Both the position numbers and the translations under genes were made by a program. Positions 14,101 to 26,700 of a DNA stretch of 64,000 nucleotides are shown piece by piece. Origin of the DNA: Apostichopus japonicus. Its lineage: Eukaryota > Echinodermata > Holothuroidea > Aspidochirotida > Stichopodidae. The notes under the pieces were generated by a model, which did no database searches, was not told the DNA's origin, and saw nothing but the letters and a program-made list of their open reading frames with translations. Numbering within the stretch: position 1 is the stretch's first letter; each line of letters opens with the position of its first letter. Location: contig NC_092570.1 of assembly GCF_037975245.1 (NCBI RefSeq), positions 4,246,001-4,310,000 of the forward strand, written 5' to 3'.

Positions 14101-16419
14101 ATCTTTCTAACAGGAAATATTTTGGCTTGAGTATGAGTCGCTGTGCAGAAGGTAAACAACTTGACTGTAATTCTACAAGAAAACGAGAACTTCTGCAAGG
14201 TGGTGGCATTCTTTAATAGTACCACCTAACATTATTTTCAGAGCCATAACAACAGTAACAGGCCCACCTCTAATTCGAACAACGTCCAACAATAACGTGT
14301 ACATTCTCATCATGTGTTAGGTAATTTATTGTATTTGTACTTAGGCTGGTAGTGGTAATGTCAGTAAATTGGAGATGGGTCAAGAATTACTGCTTCCAAA
14401 CTGACGTTCGACTGATTATATGTACTAAAAACAAAATAAGTTTCAAATTTACAAACACCTGGTGTAAACTTACTTGTATTTGTAGTCTGGTGGTGATGGG
14501 TCGGAGTTAGTCTAAAAATCACCGTAAAATATTTCCAGCGGGTGAGGTACTGTCTTGTTTGAAGTCTAAGACGGTTCGCATAGTACCGGAGCGATATCAG
14601 CAAATTCAGCGCATAAACTCCCCTTTTGATACGACAGATTGACCAGAATGAAACCTAAAATAGGCTAAAGATCTACGGTGGCCTATAAAAGACAGGTAGA
14701 CTATTTTGCATAGTCGAAATTTTGACTGACTTGGCGAAGTTGTGAAAGCGAGATAAAAGTTGAAAGATTCAAGAAAGGAAGACGAAATTGCGACATAAGT
14801 AGTAAGCGAAATTATTATATAAATAGCCGAAATAAAAACTATACAGCTGTTTGTTTGTTAAGGTTTGTTGACGTAACTTGTATGTTTTTTCTTCGGATCA
14901 CTGAGGATCCCAACGTTATCGATCAAGGAACACTATGGATTTGTTGAATAGTCGTGTTATAATGTAAGCCTGTTATAGTGTACTACTGGTGTTAACCGTG
15001 AATTTGATATAGTAGGATAATGCGTAGAAGTAGTTTTTCGATTGCCCTTCCTTTTTAAACCCACATATCATATAAGTTATCCGCAAGAGACACTACTGTA
15101 AATGCAAAACAATACATGATCATTTAATTATTTCATTTGGTTCTTTATTTTAGAACCGGGAAATCACTAGTTAGCAGGCTAAACTTAGAAGCATTTCCGA
15201 CTGAAGATAAAGCAGTAATTGTCTTCCTAAATATTCATTTTAATAAAAATTTAATCCACTTTTCCGCTATATGACATCATACGATTATCTGTCAATAAAA
15301 CATAAACATGTAAAGACATGTATCGCCGATGTACTAATATTTCATGTTCCACATAATGGTTAAGTTTTAACGAGAGCTTTATTCCGGCATGGATGCTGAA
15401 AGGGAAAGCGACGGCAAAGAGTTTTGTGTCCAAGTATGCAAAGAAATTTCTTCCACAGGTACAGGTTCCTATATACCAGCAGTTTCGTAATCGAGTCCCT
15501 AGTATGCGCGCGCGAATTCGAGTCAGTGGTATTCGAGTCCGAGTCCTTTGTTATCTGAGTCCATGTCTAAGTGGTATATTTTTTGATCTGAGTCCATGTC
15601 TAAGTCCGTACTATTTTTTTTTTTTTTGCTCAACTTTACAACACATCCAGGGATCAAATACTGGCTGAATCATGCCAAAAACTCAGCTAACAAGTACACC
15701 CAGCGAGTTTGACGTACACGAGCCTCACGGTGAAGGTGGTCGGTTTGCTGGATCTTTCTAACCTTTGACCTGACGACCTTTCATTCTTAACGTTAATTAA
15801 TACATTTAAGCTGGAATTATTTCTCATTGGTATGCCTCAGATATTTAAAAAGTTTTGGCATATGTACTATAGCTGAATAATTCAATTTAAATTTCCTCAA
15901 CATTCGAGACCGAGTCCTTGAATAATGAACTCGAGTCTCAGTCCGGGCTCGAGTTTCCTTATAGCACTAATACCAGTAGCGTTATACTTCTCTCTTTCCC
16001 CCCTCTCTCTCGTTGTCACTGTTGAGTAGTTATTACTTCTTGACGTGACTTTTAAACCGCCATTGCTGAAAGTGAGAGCGCTATGTAGAAATGTGCTTAA
16101 TTGCACTCGAAGAGATGAAGGTTCACTTTGGACAGATTATTTCAATCGTCTTGAGATGTTACCTAAAGGTGGAGATATAACTATAGATGGGTGAGTGCAG
16201 AGTGCATGGATCGACGTCAGCGCCGGTCGAACTTTTAGCCTCTCCCTAAGTTCCCCCTTCTCCTTGTCATGAAATGGATCATTTGTTTGAGAATACTGAA
16301 ACGACAATGACTCTGTTTTTGTTTCAGTCTGCCTCTGGCGAAGATGCGATCGGTAAGATCCTCTAATTTGATAAATATTTTCTTCTTCATATTTCTAGTA
16401 ACGCTATAGCCTCTTTTGG

Positions 16420-16668
16420 TTTTGGAACTAATTCGCTCCCCCACTTTTCCTCAGGTTAAAAATGTGCCCTTTTTCTACATAAAAATTGAGGTCTCTCAAG
16501 TTAGCAAGAGGCCAGGGAACCAGAATGAACACTCGGGAAGGGCCGTTTCCGGCATCTGAGGGGTCTGTAAAACCAAAAATTTTCTTGTACGCTCCGCGCC
16601 AACCGATGGTGGTCCTCCGCTCAGATAGTCGTGCATACAACTTTGCAAATCCTGGCTACGCCCCTGAC
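16420..16668 (-). repeat. Dispersed repeat copy (hairpin-bearing, hAT-like end)
   Basis: Read on the minus strand, it begins CAGGGGCGTAGCCAGGATT near 16668 and contains the hairpin core GCCACCATCGGTTGGCGC flanked by a CGGAGCGTACAAGAAAATTT-like sequence. The same core occurs at 44836-44890 and 46057-46107 on the plus strand. The CAGGGGCGTA start resembles hAT termini, but I could not locate the opposite end. Confidence 0.55.
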
Positions 16669-17062
16669 TTTCAATGAATTTCTGTGGGTCAAACTCAAAG
16701 CTATTTCGAATGGAAAATTTGTTAAGATATTAACAAGAAATAAACTCTAATTCGGAAGATTCCTACATTAGCAACTAGCATGATTTCACCTCATTTTGTC
16801 TCAAAAGAAAACTTGTTCCTTGTTTCCCAATTTGCACATTGGATATTACAGTACTAGTATGCATAATTTCCTTGAGGGGGGGGGGGTTGATGGAGTGATG
16901 TGTATACGCAAATATGATAATACAATAAGAGTTATAAAGGGTACTAAGTATAAGGCTGCATCAGTCCAATCGAATTTCTGCAAAGTGCCCTTTGATGTCG
17001 GTGCCCCCCCAGATTAAAAGTGCTTCCGCCGCCCTTGTTCCCTGCCCATACACCACACCCGC

Positions 17063-17732
17063 CGCTCAGTTTTGCCCATCCAATGTGGAAAAAAAACATG
17101 TGCGGCCATTATTACAGCTGCATGTGGTTTAATGTGTGTTATACACAGTGACAACATTACGAAATACGCTCATATAAGTTCTATGTTAGATTCGACGGTT
17201 ACTGTGTCATTATAGCAATTATTAGAAAACGGCATTCAAAGTTGTATTAGTTGCACGGTTCTTGGCCCTCTTATTGTGATATTTTCAAGAAAATCGTATA
17301 CAAGCACTGAATAACTAAACCCCGCGGGGAGAAGAATGTTCACGCATCAGTAAGCATGTAAACCACTTGTTATCCACCAATAGGCCTCGTTTTATAGCAT
17401 TGTAATTTGTATCTCGGACTACCTTACCGTGATTTAGGCTGTAGTATAGCAAGATTTATGTGGTACAGTTAACTTCCTTATCAGTGTGATCAGTTTTTTT
17501 CGTCTGGAAGTTTAAATCCTTGAAACAAAGGAGGTGTAAGATTCTACTTTCTTGTCCATCAACTATGACAAGGAAAATAATTCGTAATGATCATTAGGCC
17601 TGCATGCTGAGACGAAGGGAAACCGATTCTCAACATTCTATCCAATTTTGACATGAAAGTCGATATTTTAATAAACGTCAGGGAGCATTAACTTGTTTAC
17701 CAGTTTACGGCGGTAGAGCCTAGCGGGACAAC
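17063..17732 (+). promoter_or_regulatory. Upstream region of the Ig receptor, shared with the inverted copy
   Basis: These roughly 670 bp before the start codon are repeated, inverted, at 56210-56861, so the duplication took the putative promoter as well as the coding exon. I see no clear TATA box. The left limit of homology, at CGCTCAGTTTTG, is where the 213-bp-repeat element abuts the other copy. Confidence 0.55.
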
Positions 17733-19673
17733 ATGTTTGGGAAAACGACGTCCGGTTTAATTGTTTTCGGAGCGATATATATCTGTATATGCTTTGTAAA
17801 GGGACAAAATGTCACCTTTAAAATCGAGAGGCCGGAATATAACAAAGTGATTTTCGAGGAAGAGACCGTAAGACTATCTTGCAGTGTATCGGAGCTAGCT
17901 AACGTCGACCAAGTTTGCATTACAATATCACATGAAAAGTCTACATTGCTAGTAAATAGAACGGAACCGGGAGAAAATGTGTATTTCAATATATCGTCAA
18001 CTGTTGAAGGTGACAGTGGCCGGTATGACTGTATTGTGGAATATGTTAACGCCACTGGGAGTAATATAACGCTCCCCACTGTGGAAATCACGTTACCTAT
18101 CGTTCCCAGAGAGAACTCTCCACGGTGTGTCGGTCCGTCTACAATATATGAGGGTGATCTGGTGAATCTGTTCTGTTACTATGACTCTTCAATTCCCGCC
18201 TCAAACTTTCAGTGGCAGGCAGCAGCCGCGTGTAGCGGCGGACAGTCGAGCCTCGTAACTGGAGAAGAAGCATTTGTTTCGGATGGATCACGTACAGGAG
18301 TGCTGAAAACAAAAGGCGGAATTGTACAGTACATAAATGGAAATAACTGTACGTTTGTTTGCATTGCAACGAACATTAATAAATCATGTTTTATCATTAT
18401 TAACGTTATAAGGAGGCAGATGACAACAGATAACAGTGAATTGACATCACCTGTAACATCATCAGAAGTAAGCACATATTTGAATACAATCACCACAACC
18501 AGAACTAAACTGACATCACCGGTAACGTCATCAGAAGTTAGCCAATATTTCCATACAATAACCACAGCCACGGCCACCACGATAAACAACAACAACAGTG
18601 ACAACAACAATACTATATATGGGTTAATGGGGTTGGTAGGACTACTCATAGTTCTTGTTCTTATTTTAATAATTTTGCATTTATGTGGACAGAAACGCAC
18701 CAAAACGAGAAAGCTAAAGCGCTTTTCAACTGGTAGCCAACATATTTATGAGAATCCGTCTTTTGTGCATCATGTGTTGGGAACATTCAGAAGGACACGT
18801 GACTCAACCAAAACAACTCAGGTCGATGATGACTTTTGGAGTACAGGAGGTAAAACGTTTCGAGAAGAGGATGAGGTCGCCTCTAGTTCTAAGTCATCAT
18901 TCACTAGCAATGCGGCAGGCGGCAGAGGGAAATTAAACATAGAAGGTACGAACAACGAAATTGTTATCCATTTGAAGTCATCTGAAGTAGAAACGACTGA
19001 AAATGAGACTAAATTTGTTGATCCAGTCAACGTCGATGGAGTTGTTGATGATCAAAGTCATTCTCAAACATTGGATGATGATAGTGTGATCGAGCATGAT
19101 ACCATGAAAGAAGACGTTAATGCTGGCGAGGGTGACTTGTATGTTGATATGCAGGATACAGCAAGACGACTTATGCTAGCCTGGCCAACAACCAATATCA
19201 ATGAATCCTCATATCAGGGAAAAGAAAATAGTGACAGGTATAATAACGTAGCAACAACATCACCTCCTGAATATTCACGTCGTGAATCCAAAGACGATAC
19301 TTACGGAATACATATTGTGACTTCTTCTTATAACTTTCCTGGTGACGAAATTGAAACAGGAGTAAACAATGCTGAAGAGGATTTGAGTGCTTTGTATGGA
19401 ACTATAGATAAGTCAAAATCTAGAAATAGGAGAGATAAAATTGAAAATGATGATGACGAACTTCTTGACAAGCCAGTTGCCACACAGAACATTGAGGTTG
19501 AAAACAGTGACTTGTATGCAGTTATTAATAAAAGAACGCGACACAAGGAAACTGTTAACAACTCCTCAGCACTACGACATAAAGTCTCTAATTCCAAAGT
19601 CGTTGAACGACCAAAATACGCACCGCCAGTTCCTCCACAAACTTCCAGTGATAAATTAAGTCGCCTACTATAG
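17733..19673 (+). CDS. Intronless two-Ig-domain transmembrane receptor with tyrosine-rich tail
   Basis: The 646 codons run uninterrupted from ATG to TAG. Residues 1-24 are a signal peptide. Residues 25-120 form a V-like Ig domain (C50, then DSGRYDC with C100). Residues 130-226 form a second Ig domain (C148, W161, C210) with extra cysteines C167 and C206 that could form a second disulfide. Residues 235-282 are a Ser/Thr-rich stalk built from two copies of a unit beginning LTSPVTSSEVS. Residues 297-318 are the membrane helix, followed by a basic stop-transfer stretch. The 320-residue tail has candidate SH2-binding sites YENP (Y339), YVDM (Y470, PI3K type), YNNV (Y503, Grb2 type), YGTI (Y555) and YAVI (Y595), and a proline-rich APPVPP near the end. 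It probably signals from the cell surface by adhesion or immune recognition; ligand and orthologue are unknown to me. An inverted, decayed copy lies at 54150-56209. The lack of introns is unusual for an Ig receptor. Confidence 0.85.
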   Translation: MFGKTTSGLIVFGAIYICICFVKGQNVTFKIERPEYNKVIFEEETVRLSCSVSELANVDQVCITISHEKSTLLVNRTEPGENVYFNISSTVEGDSGRYDCIVEYVNATGSNITLPTVEITLPIVPRENSPRCVGPSTIYEGDLVNLFCYYDSSIPASNFQWQAAAACSGGQSSLVTGEEAFVSDGSRTGVLKTKGGIVQYINGNNCTFVCIATNINKSCFIIINVIRRQMTTDNSELTSPVTSSEVSTYLNTITTTRTKLTSPVTSSEVSQYFHTITTATATTINNNNSDNNNTIYGLMGLVGLLIVLVLILIILHLCGQKRTKTRKLKRFSTGSQHIYENPSFVHHVLGTFRRTRDSTKTTQVDDDFWSTGGKTFREEDEVASSSKSSFTSNAAGGRGKLNIEGTNNEIVIHLKSSEVETTENETKFVDPVNVDGVVDDQSHSQTLDDDSVIEHDTMKEDVNAGEGDLYVDMQDTARRLMLAWPTTNINESSYQGKENSDRYNNVATTSPPEYSRRESKDDTYGIHIVTSSYNFPGDEIETGVNNAEEDLSALYGTIDKSKSRNRRDKIENDDDELLDKPVATQNIEVENSDLYAVINKRTRHKETVNNSSALRHKVSNSKVVERPKYAPPVPPQTSSDKLSRLL

Positions 19674-22610
19674 TTGTACACGTATACGTGTATAATGATG
19701 AGGCAATGCGAGGGCTAGGCCTATACAACGTAATTTTGGACACTGCTGACCCCTTTGTGATGTCATGCATGCAGGGATTCCGGGCTTACGTGGTGCGACG
19801 AGGAAATGTGGCATGGGGGTCTAGTGGGAGGGAAATGTATGGAAACCTGTAGAGCACATATCTATATATGAGTAGTATTTCTCATAAAGAACGCTATATG
19901 AAGACGATTTTATCAACTATATGTATACCATTGTAGGATGTATCACAAGAGCCTTTTCATACTTTCTGCTATTTGATTGCACTAAAATATGACAACATCT
20001 AAATTCTGTTATCGAAATGAGCATTACTGACAATCTGGCACCCTCCCCACGCCCATTTCTGATACTAACTAGGGCCTATATTAACTGAATCCTCTCAAGT
20101 TTGGAGCAAGCTTTGCCATAGAATTTTTACGCGTACCACGTGTATAAGGAGGGGTGAGTGTGGCTTGGTGGTCTGATGGGTGGGGAATGTATGAAAAGCT
20201 GTCCAGCGCACATCTATATATGACTAGTTTATATTTCATAAGGAACGTTTAAAAAAAATTGAATATATAACCTTGTAGGACCTATTGCAAATGGCTGAAC
20301 CATGTAAGATGAACCTTTTACATCCTGCCAACCAAAAAACATGAAACATGACTTAATTTCAGACCATCTGATATGTTATTGAGTTATATATATATATATG
20401 CACCTATATATAGTTGGGGGGGGGGGGGTTGTTTTTCAATACATTGATTGCTAAGGATATAACGTTCAAGATGTTGTAACTGAAAGTTATATAGAGAACC
20501 GTAACATTATATGCCTTTAAATATCGTGTATAGTTATATGTGTATCGGTCAAACTTGATCTTTGAAGCAAATTTGACGTTACTTGTAGCCTCTCTTCGCG
20601 TTTATAACGTTCCTTCATCAAAGAAATTTAACCACATTTTACACATTCATACAGTACGGTATATATATATAGATATGCTTCTGTATAAAGCAAATGCTCT
20701 TGATTGGATAATTTCCGACGGGCGGGTAGACGTACCCATATATTCCTAATCGCGGGGCATGTAATGAATATGCATGTGTTAGAAATTATGCAACTTTGTA
20801 ACCATAAATTTATAATAATAATAAATATAAATATATATATCTCGCGGTTGATCTTTCTCTGTACACGCCTCTGTGTCTTTCAAGTTGCACACTATGGTCT
20901 CCCAATTGTACACACACGCACGCACGCGCACACACACACAATAAAATAAAATAAATTATATACTGCAAAATAACATATGCAACGGATGCCTGCAGTGGAG
21001 CATAAAAAGAAGTTTCTCTACATTGTATTACCATATAACGACATTGCATTTGATGTAAGAAAACTTTATCTTAAATATGCAACGATATTTTTTAAAGTGA
21101 ACTGTTTGAACAGTATATAATTCAAGTGCATATATGTGTAGGAACATTGTGGAGGGGGGGGGGAGTGTTTACTAGACTATAGGGGAAGAGTAATATGTCC
21201 CTGATACCCCAACCCCCCTCCACCACCACCCTTGCATTAATAAAGGAACTAATAATTCTTTGTTTCATTTTCATATAGGTCTTACCCAATGCATACCCTT
21301 TCAAATTGTTGACTTACGAAAACTGGACACGCTAGTTTGGAACTTTGCTTAAACAAAGAATTTCAACGGTTTATGTGATACTTCCCTTACCCGATCTATA
21401 CTTTACCTACATAGTAACAGTCAAATCTAAAAGTTCAAGGAAAGTTACCACTTTGAGATTAAATACTGTAGTCGAAGTGTGAAGACAAAAGTTGCAACTT
21501 CAAGGAATAAATCGAACTATCGGCATCATTCTATTCGAGGATATAGTATAGAAGTTTTGAGCCTAAAACAGTCGCCAAGTGGTATACCATACATGAAGTT
21601 ACCATGGAAGAGCATATATTTTGTAGGTTTATCCCTCAACGCCAATATTGGAGATGAGAAGCAGAAAGATTAAGATAAGCTGACTTTAATAACAAATAAA
21701 CCGATTAACTAAGTCGTTATTAGAAAAGGAAGTTACTGAGATGAATAGGAATGTTGTTATGGGTCAATACATGTACTGTATACCGCACATGGGCACGTTA
21801 TGTTGCGTATAGGGTTTCATCTCGAAGATCGAGGATTTTTACTCCAAAAATTCACATTTCAGAAGTTATAATCCACTCCTTGCTGCATTTTCGTAAACGT
21901 TCTAGCCTCCGAATGTGTTTACAGTCTGTCCACAAATTTACCCGAGTTGTGCTGACATTAACGTACAAAATGATATGCACGAGAATATTGTTTCAGCACC
22001 AAATTACCTAAATAATAAAACCTGTGCTAAAAATCTTATATACCGGGCCCTTTGACTAAATCGTCAACCTTTGTGAATTTCATCATGATCGACAGTGCAC
22101 TGCCGAAATGTTGAAAGTTGAAACAAATGATTGCTTTATTCTTGTCTACCTACTGTATATGCTCATACTGCTGTTGATTGTACACAAGAAGACAATATGT
22201 TACACAAACGGCGTGCCATGTGTCCATGTGTGTATTTCACAGATATGTGTGTGGTTCATTTCCACGAACGACGAACGTGGGTGCATGATTGCGCAATTTC
22301 TGGTTATTCATACCAGAGATGTCAACTAAACACAGGTTCGCCTTGGAGACAAATGTTGGAATAAAAATGCGACAGAATACGAATTGCTAACACCTGTTTT
22401 TGTATCATTTTTAGTATTTTTTGCTCCTGAAGCATAGATATTCCGCAGTGATAATACGTGAAGGCTATTATTTGTTAAACAATGGAAGTATTTTCATGAA
22501 TGTTTTGCTGAAATCAAAGCACTAGTTGTTCTGATTGTTCCATCACAGGTTTTGGTTTGACAGGAACACGCCCTCATCGGTCTTTTTGCGACCGGTGAAT
22601 TCCTCTCTCA
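19674..22610. other. Intergenic region between Ig receptor and TCTP
   Basis: The first 113 bp (to 19786) are 3' flank shared with the inverted Ig copy and include the perfect 16-bp palindrome TACACGTATACGTGTA. Two diverged direct copies of a ~150-bp unit follow, at about 19790-19960 and 20135-20300, both containing a CACAT-CTATATATGA-like stretch. Poly-G and AT tracts lie at 20385-20430 and 21150-21160. No coding exon is supported. The last few hundred bases should contain the TCTP promoter. Confidence 0.55.
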
Positions 22611-23702
22611 CTGCGGTGATTTCTGCTGCTGATTTACTCCTACTCCATCCAACCAAGATGCTGATCTACAAAGATATGCTTACAAGTATGAATAATTAAA
22701 AATATTTTTTCCTTTTTAAATAGAAATTTCGTTAGTTTGATGTCAAGACTGCGTCTATTTCTAAAGAAGTAATTTACGAGTAGTTGCAACTTACAGTAGT
22801 TGTAACATACATCGGCCGTATGCATTATTGTCAATGTAGCATAACTAATACTTAACCTACTAGTTGTACTGCGTATATAAATGGAGACATATTATTAGGT
22901 GCAAGCTATTATTAAGGACCTTTATATTAGACCTTACAGACGTATACGTTTACATCGCCATGTTAAAGAGGATACCGGTGTATGTACCAGATGACACCAT
23001 CCAGTATGAAACATTGCAATATGACACTCCTAAGAATAAAGTAAAGCCTAGGTTAGCCCTACAGTAGAAAACCTTCCATTTTCAGGCTAGGCTAGTACTG
23101 TAGTAGTACAAGGAAAGTTAGTAAATTTGGTCATGCTTTTCTGCCGACATCCTAGAAATTGGGGGGGGGTGAGGGGAGGGAGAAATTGCAGAATTATGCC
23201 CTTGATATTCCTCTGGCTAATGTCATTTCCCCATAAGCTGGAGGCGTACACACATAGGCCTTATGTCTAACTGAAGATGTCAATGGATACCCATTGTTTT
23301 GTGAAGTCTCTTGGAGAAAAGTAGTCCCATCTTGCATGGCCATTAGTCTTCAGTTATTTGTTCTGGATAAAAAACTTAACTTACCTGGACTAATATCATC
23401 AGTTTTGCCTGTAATATTTCTTCCTGTTTGTTAACTGTTAATGATTAAGGTTAAATGTCATAGAAATTTCAAACAATAAAGCCAAGTTATGACTCATAGT
23501 AAAAATTGATAATTGTTTGCTTATGAGCATAAATCATGTGTGTCTGTTGAGTTTTGTGTAATAAATGCTCTAGTTATGCATTGTTTAACTTTGTCCGGAA
23601 ATTTGTGAAAATCACAAACACCACTGTCCATTTATACATTTTTATTCTAAGTAACGAAAGGAATAAATATTTCATGTGTATTCTTCCATAATGTCATCAT
23701 AT
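22611..23702 (+). repeat. TCTP exon 1/intron 1 segment duplicated at 58232-59253
   Basis: From CTGCGGTGATTTCTGCTGCTG through ATGTCATCATAT this sequence reappears in the same orientation at 58232-59253, with scattered substitutions and small indels. The copy includes the start codon and exon 1 but no later exon. Confidence 0.9.
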
Positions 23703-26700
23703 TGTGATATTTCAACTATCTTGATGTGTTTAAGTATGAAATATTGTTACTATTCCTGCCCGAGAAAGATTAGATTAACTATGTTTTTTCCCTTTATATA
23801 CGTACACTGTATATCAGTCCTAACCATCTCTCCTGCATTGCGTGCTTCACACTTTCAATGTAACAAAACCAGACCTTCATACTCTTGGGCAGGTCATTAG
23901 TGGAACATCCCAGTGCTGAATTAAGTGGAACGATGCCCAGAAAAGTTGAAAAGAATTAAGCATCATGTGATTGGTCCATAAGTACACAATGGACATTACC
24001 ATTTAACAATCAGGAGTTTATTGATGTAGTTTCTACAGACTTTTCTGGCTAATCTGTAATAGCAGGAACCACCTGGAGCACTAGTGCACAGCAATGAAAG
24101 AACATGATGGATAGGCAGTACCCTATAAATGCTATAACATTTTAAAAATGCTTTGGTATGCAAAATGTACTTGAAATTATATCCAATTGCTTAAATATAG
24201 CAACTGTATGCTAATATATCCCAACAAATTCCTGATGAATTCGTTCAATGGGGCATTGCTCTGTAAGGCTTAAAAGTATGTTGAGTTGTACACTTGTGAG
24301 TTACAAAACTTGTTCATGAATCACTTAATAGCAATAACTGGGGGAAAGCATTTCATTTGATGCTTTTGCAAAAAGCAATGTTAGGATATGAGTGATACAT
24401 ATAAATATACTGCCTTGCAGAGTTAATCAGTTCATGGTTAAATGAACAGTTGTTTACAGTCTTAGGCTTACTTAATTACATGACCTGCATAGCCTATACA
24501 TAGTAACATTAGGCTTATGTATGCCCTTATGATAGGTTAAATGGGTAATGAACGGGTACCCAGGCAACCGACCGTAATTAGCAGACAGGTACCCAAGTGC
24601 AAATCTTTGGATATTGTGTTGTGGAAGAAAAAATTCAATGGAAATATGAAATAATAGTATTGATTTTTTTTTCAGATATATCTTTTCTCCATATATCATA
24701 GGGCCAAAGTAATTCAAACTGATCCCTGCAGATGGTTGCATTTGTCATTTGTTCCTGTCAGTTCTATCATAGTTCTCATCCTTTTTTCTTGGCAGATGAG
24801 GAGCTGTTCTCCGACTCCTATCCTATGAAGCTAGTTGATGACTTGTACTACAGGGTCACTGGAAAAGTAAGTTTGTGCATTACCTCTGTATAATGCAACT
24901 AGAAACATTTGTAATCACTAACTGTTCAGGAATTGTAGGAAATAACTGTTAAATCTAGCCAATTAACCTCGTACTAGTTTTTGGTTTCGATGATGATCGT
25001 AACCTTTGCATTCATGATGGTGTATGTGGGATTGTATGTGTTAGCGTGTGTGCGTTTGTGATGCCCAGCTTGTAAACATGATGGGAAGGTTGGAACAATT
25101 TCATATTTGGTATGTAGAAGAACCACATTGAGGACAAGAAGCCTATATTGTTTTTGGTGGAGGTCAAAGGTAATTTTGGGTCACCAGGGGTCAAATTGTG
25201 ATAAACTTGTAAATACGCTATCAAGAAGGGAAGGTCAGACCAATGTCATATTTGGTGTGTAGAAGTACCACATGGGTGAGCCAAAACTTAAGCAACTTGA
25301 ACATCACCCTGATTCCACACAGTGTTCCACACTATAAAGCCAACCGCACAGTACCTGTGATCAATAGCAAGAGTGTCAGTTAAATTGGAGTAGCTGGTGT
25401 ATTGTCAAGCTGGCTATGTTATCGTGTTATGGAAGAATCAGCTTAAAATGAAGTAGCATATTGAAGTTAGTAAACAGGTCAATATTTTTTATAGTTGTTC
25501 AACTTGTTGGAAAGAGGTGGTTGGGTGTGTTGAAGGGGGAGGAGGGGGAGGGGGTGGGGGCAGAGCTGAGCTGTTACATGGTCATAGCAACCTCTTCTCA
25601 ATTAATGTCAAGTAAGCTACCAATGGTTCATTTTGCTACAATTCAAGCCAACCTTGTTGTGTTTTAATTTTTTTAATAGCTCACCTCTGAATCGACAGAC
25701 GTGGATGAGTCTGTCTACGGAGGCAACGCATCTGCCGAAGGAGGCGGGGAGGAATTTGAATCTAACGTGAAGAAAGGTGTCAATATAGTTCTAGCCCACG
25801 ATTTGAAAGAAATTGAAGGTCTGGACAGGAAGGCGTATATAACCTTATTCAAAGAATATGCTGGAAAGTAAGTTTTTAAAATGGAACCATCTGCATCTAC
25901 AATTTTAAAGGCGTGTGGTTGTATAAGTTTCATGCTTAAATTTTGTAAATGTCCAACTCACAAATTAACCAGCTTTACTACCAAAGTAAAAGCTAGATGA
26001 TGCAGGGACTCAACAAAAGCCAATGGCACAAGTAGCTTTTGCAAACAAAGAGTGTGTATGTCTGTCCTGATTTCTGCAATTGTTTAGATTGAGGCAAGTA
26101 CTATTCGAGAAAAAGTGTGGTTGATAAATAGATTAATTGTTTGATTTTTGCCAGAAAATTAATGTTCAGGCTTTGAGAATTGTTTAGTTTCTTTGACCTT
26201 GTTGTGGTATTAGTGTTACAAATTATGCGAATATCTATGCCCATGCTGTGGGTAAGGCCTTGGTATGTTTCTTTAAAGAGTGCCGTAGATGTCCAAGCGG
26301 GAACATCGATGGTTGGTTTGAATATGAACAGGCCTTCTGCTGGTTGTGATTTTGTCGTTATAAACAAAAAAGATTCTGTGATGCTAAGCTAATACTTGCA
26401 CAGCCAAAGAAACTCTTATTACGAGAGAACCAACTTCTGGAAATTCATTCCAGATCTTTCAGGTGCACTACAAACACTGACATTTTCCTTGAGAGCTTTA
26501 TTATCAGTGATAAAATGCAGCATTAAAGCTAAATTTTTTTTGGCGCCTTTTTGCTTCTCGCTCAGGCTTAACGAGCACTACAAGAAAAACCTTCCCGACA
26601 AAGTTGCCGAATTCCAAGATAAGTTCCAAAAGCTTTTGAAAGAGGTGAAGAAGCTGTTGAAGGCTGAGGAGTTCCAGTTTTTCCAGACTATTTCAGCTAG

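Larger units (their letters stand above)
8913..17062. other. Upstream/intergenic region between the GDPD5-like gene and the Ig receptor
   Basis: I find no coding exon with family support in these 8 kb. It may hold the promoter and 5' UTR exon of the GDPD5-like gene. Recognisable contents are a palindromic MITE (9215-9463), a GGGCCC-rich repetitive stretch (10905-11135), GAGTCC-rich repeats (15500-15600 and 15900-15960) and a dispersed repeat on the minus strand (16420-16668). Otherwise the sequence is AT-rich and unremarkable. Confidence 0.5.

Noticed and set aside
18209-18703. Minus-strand open frame of 164 codons within the Ig gene
   Set aside because: Shadow of the plus-strand receptor frame; its hydrophobic runs mirror the stalk and membrane-helix codons.
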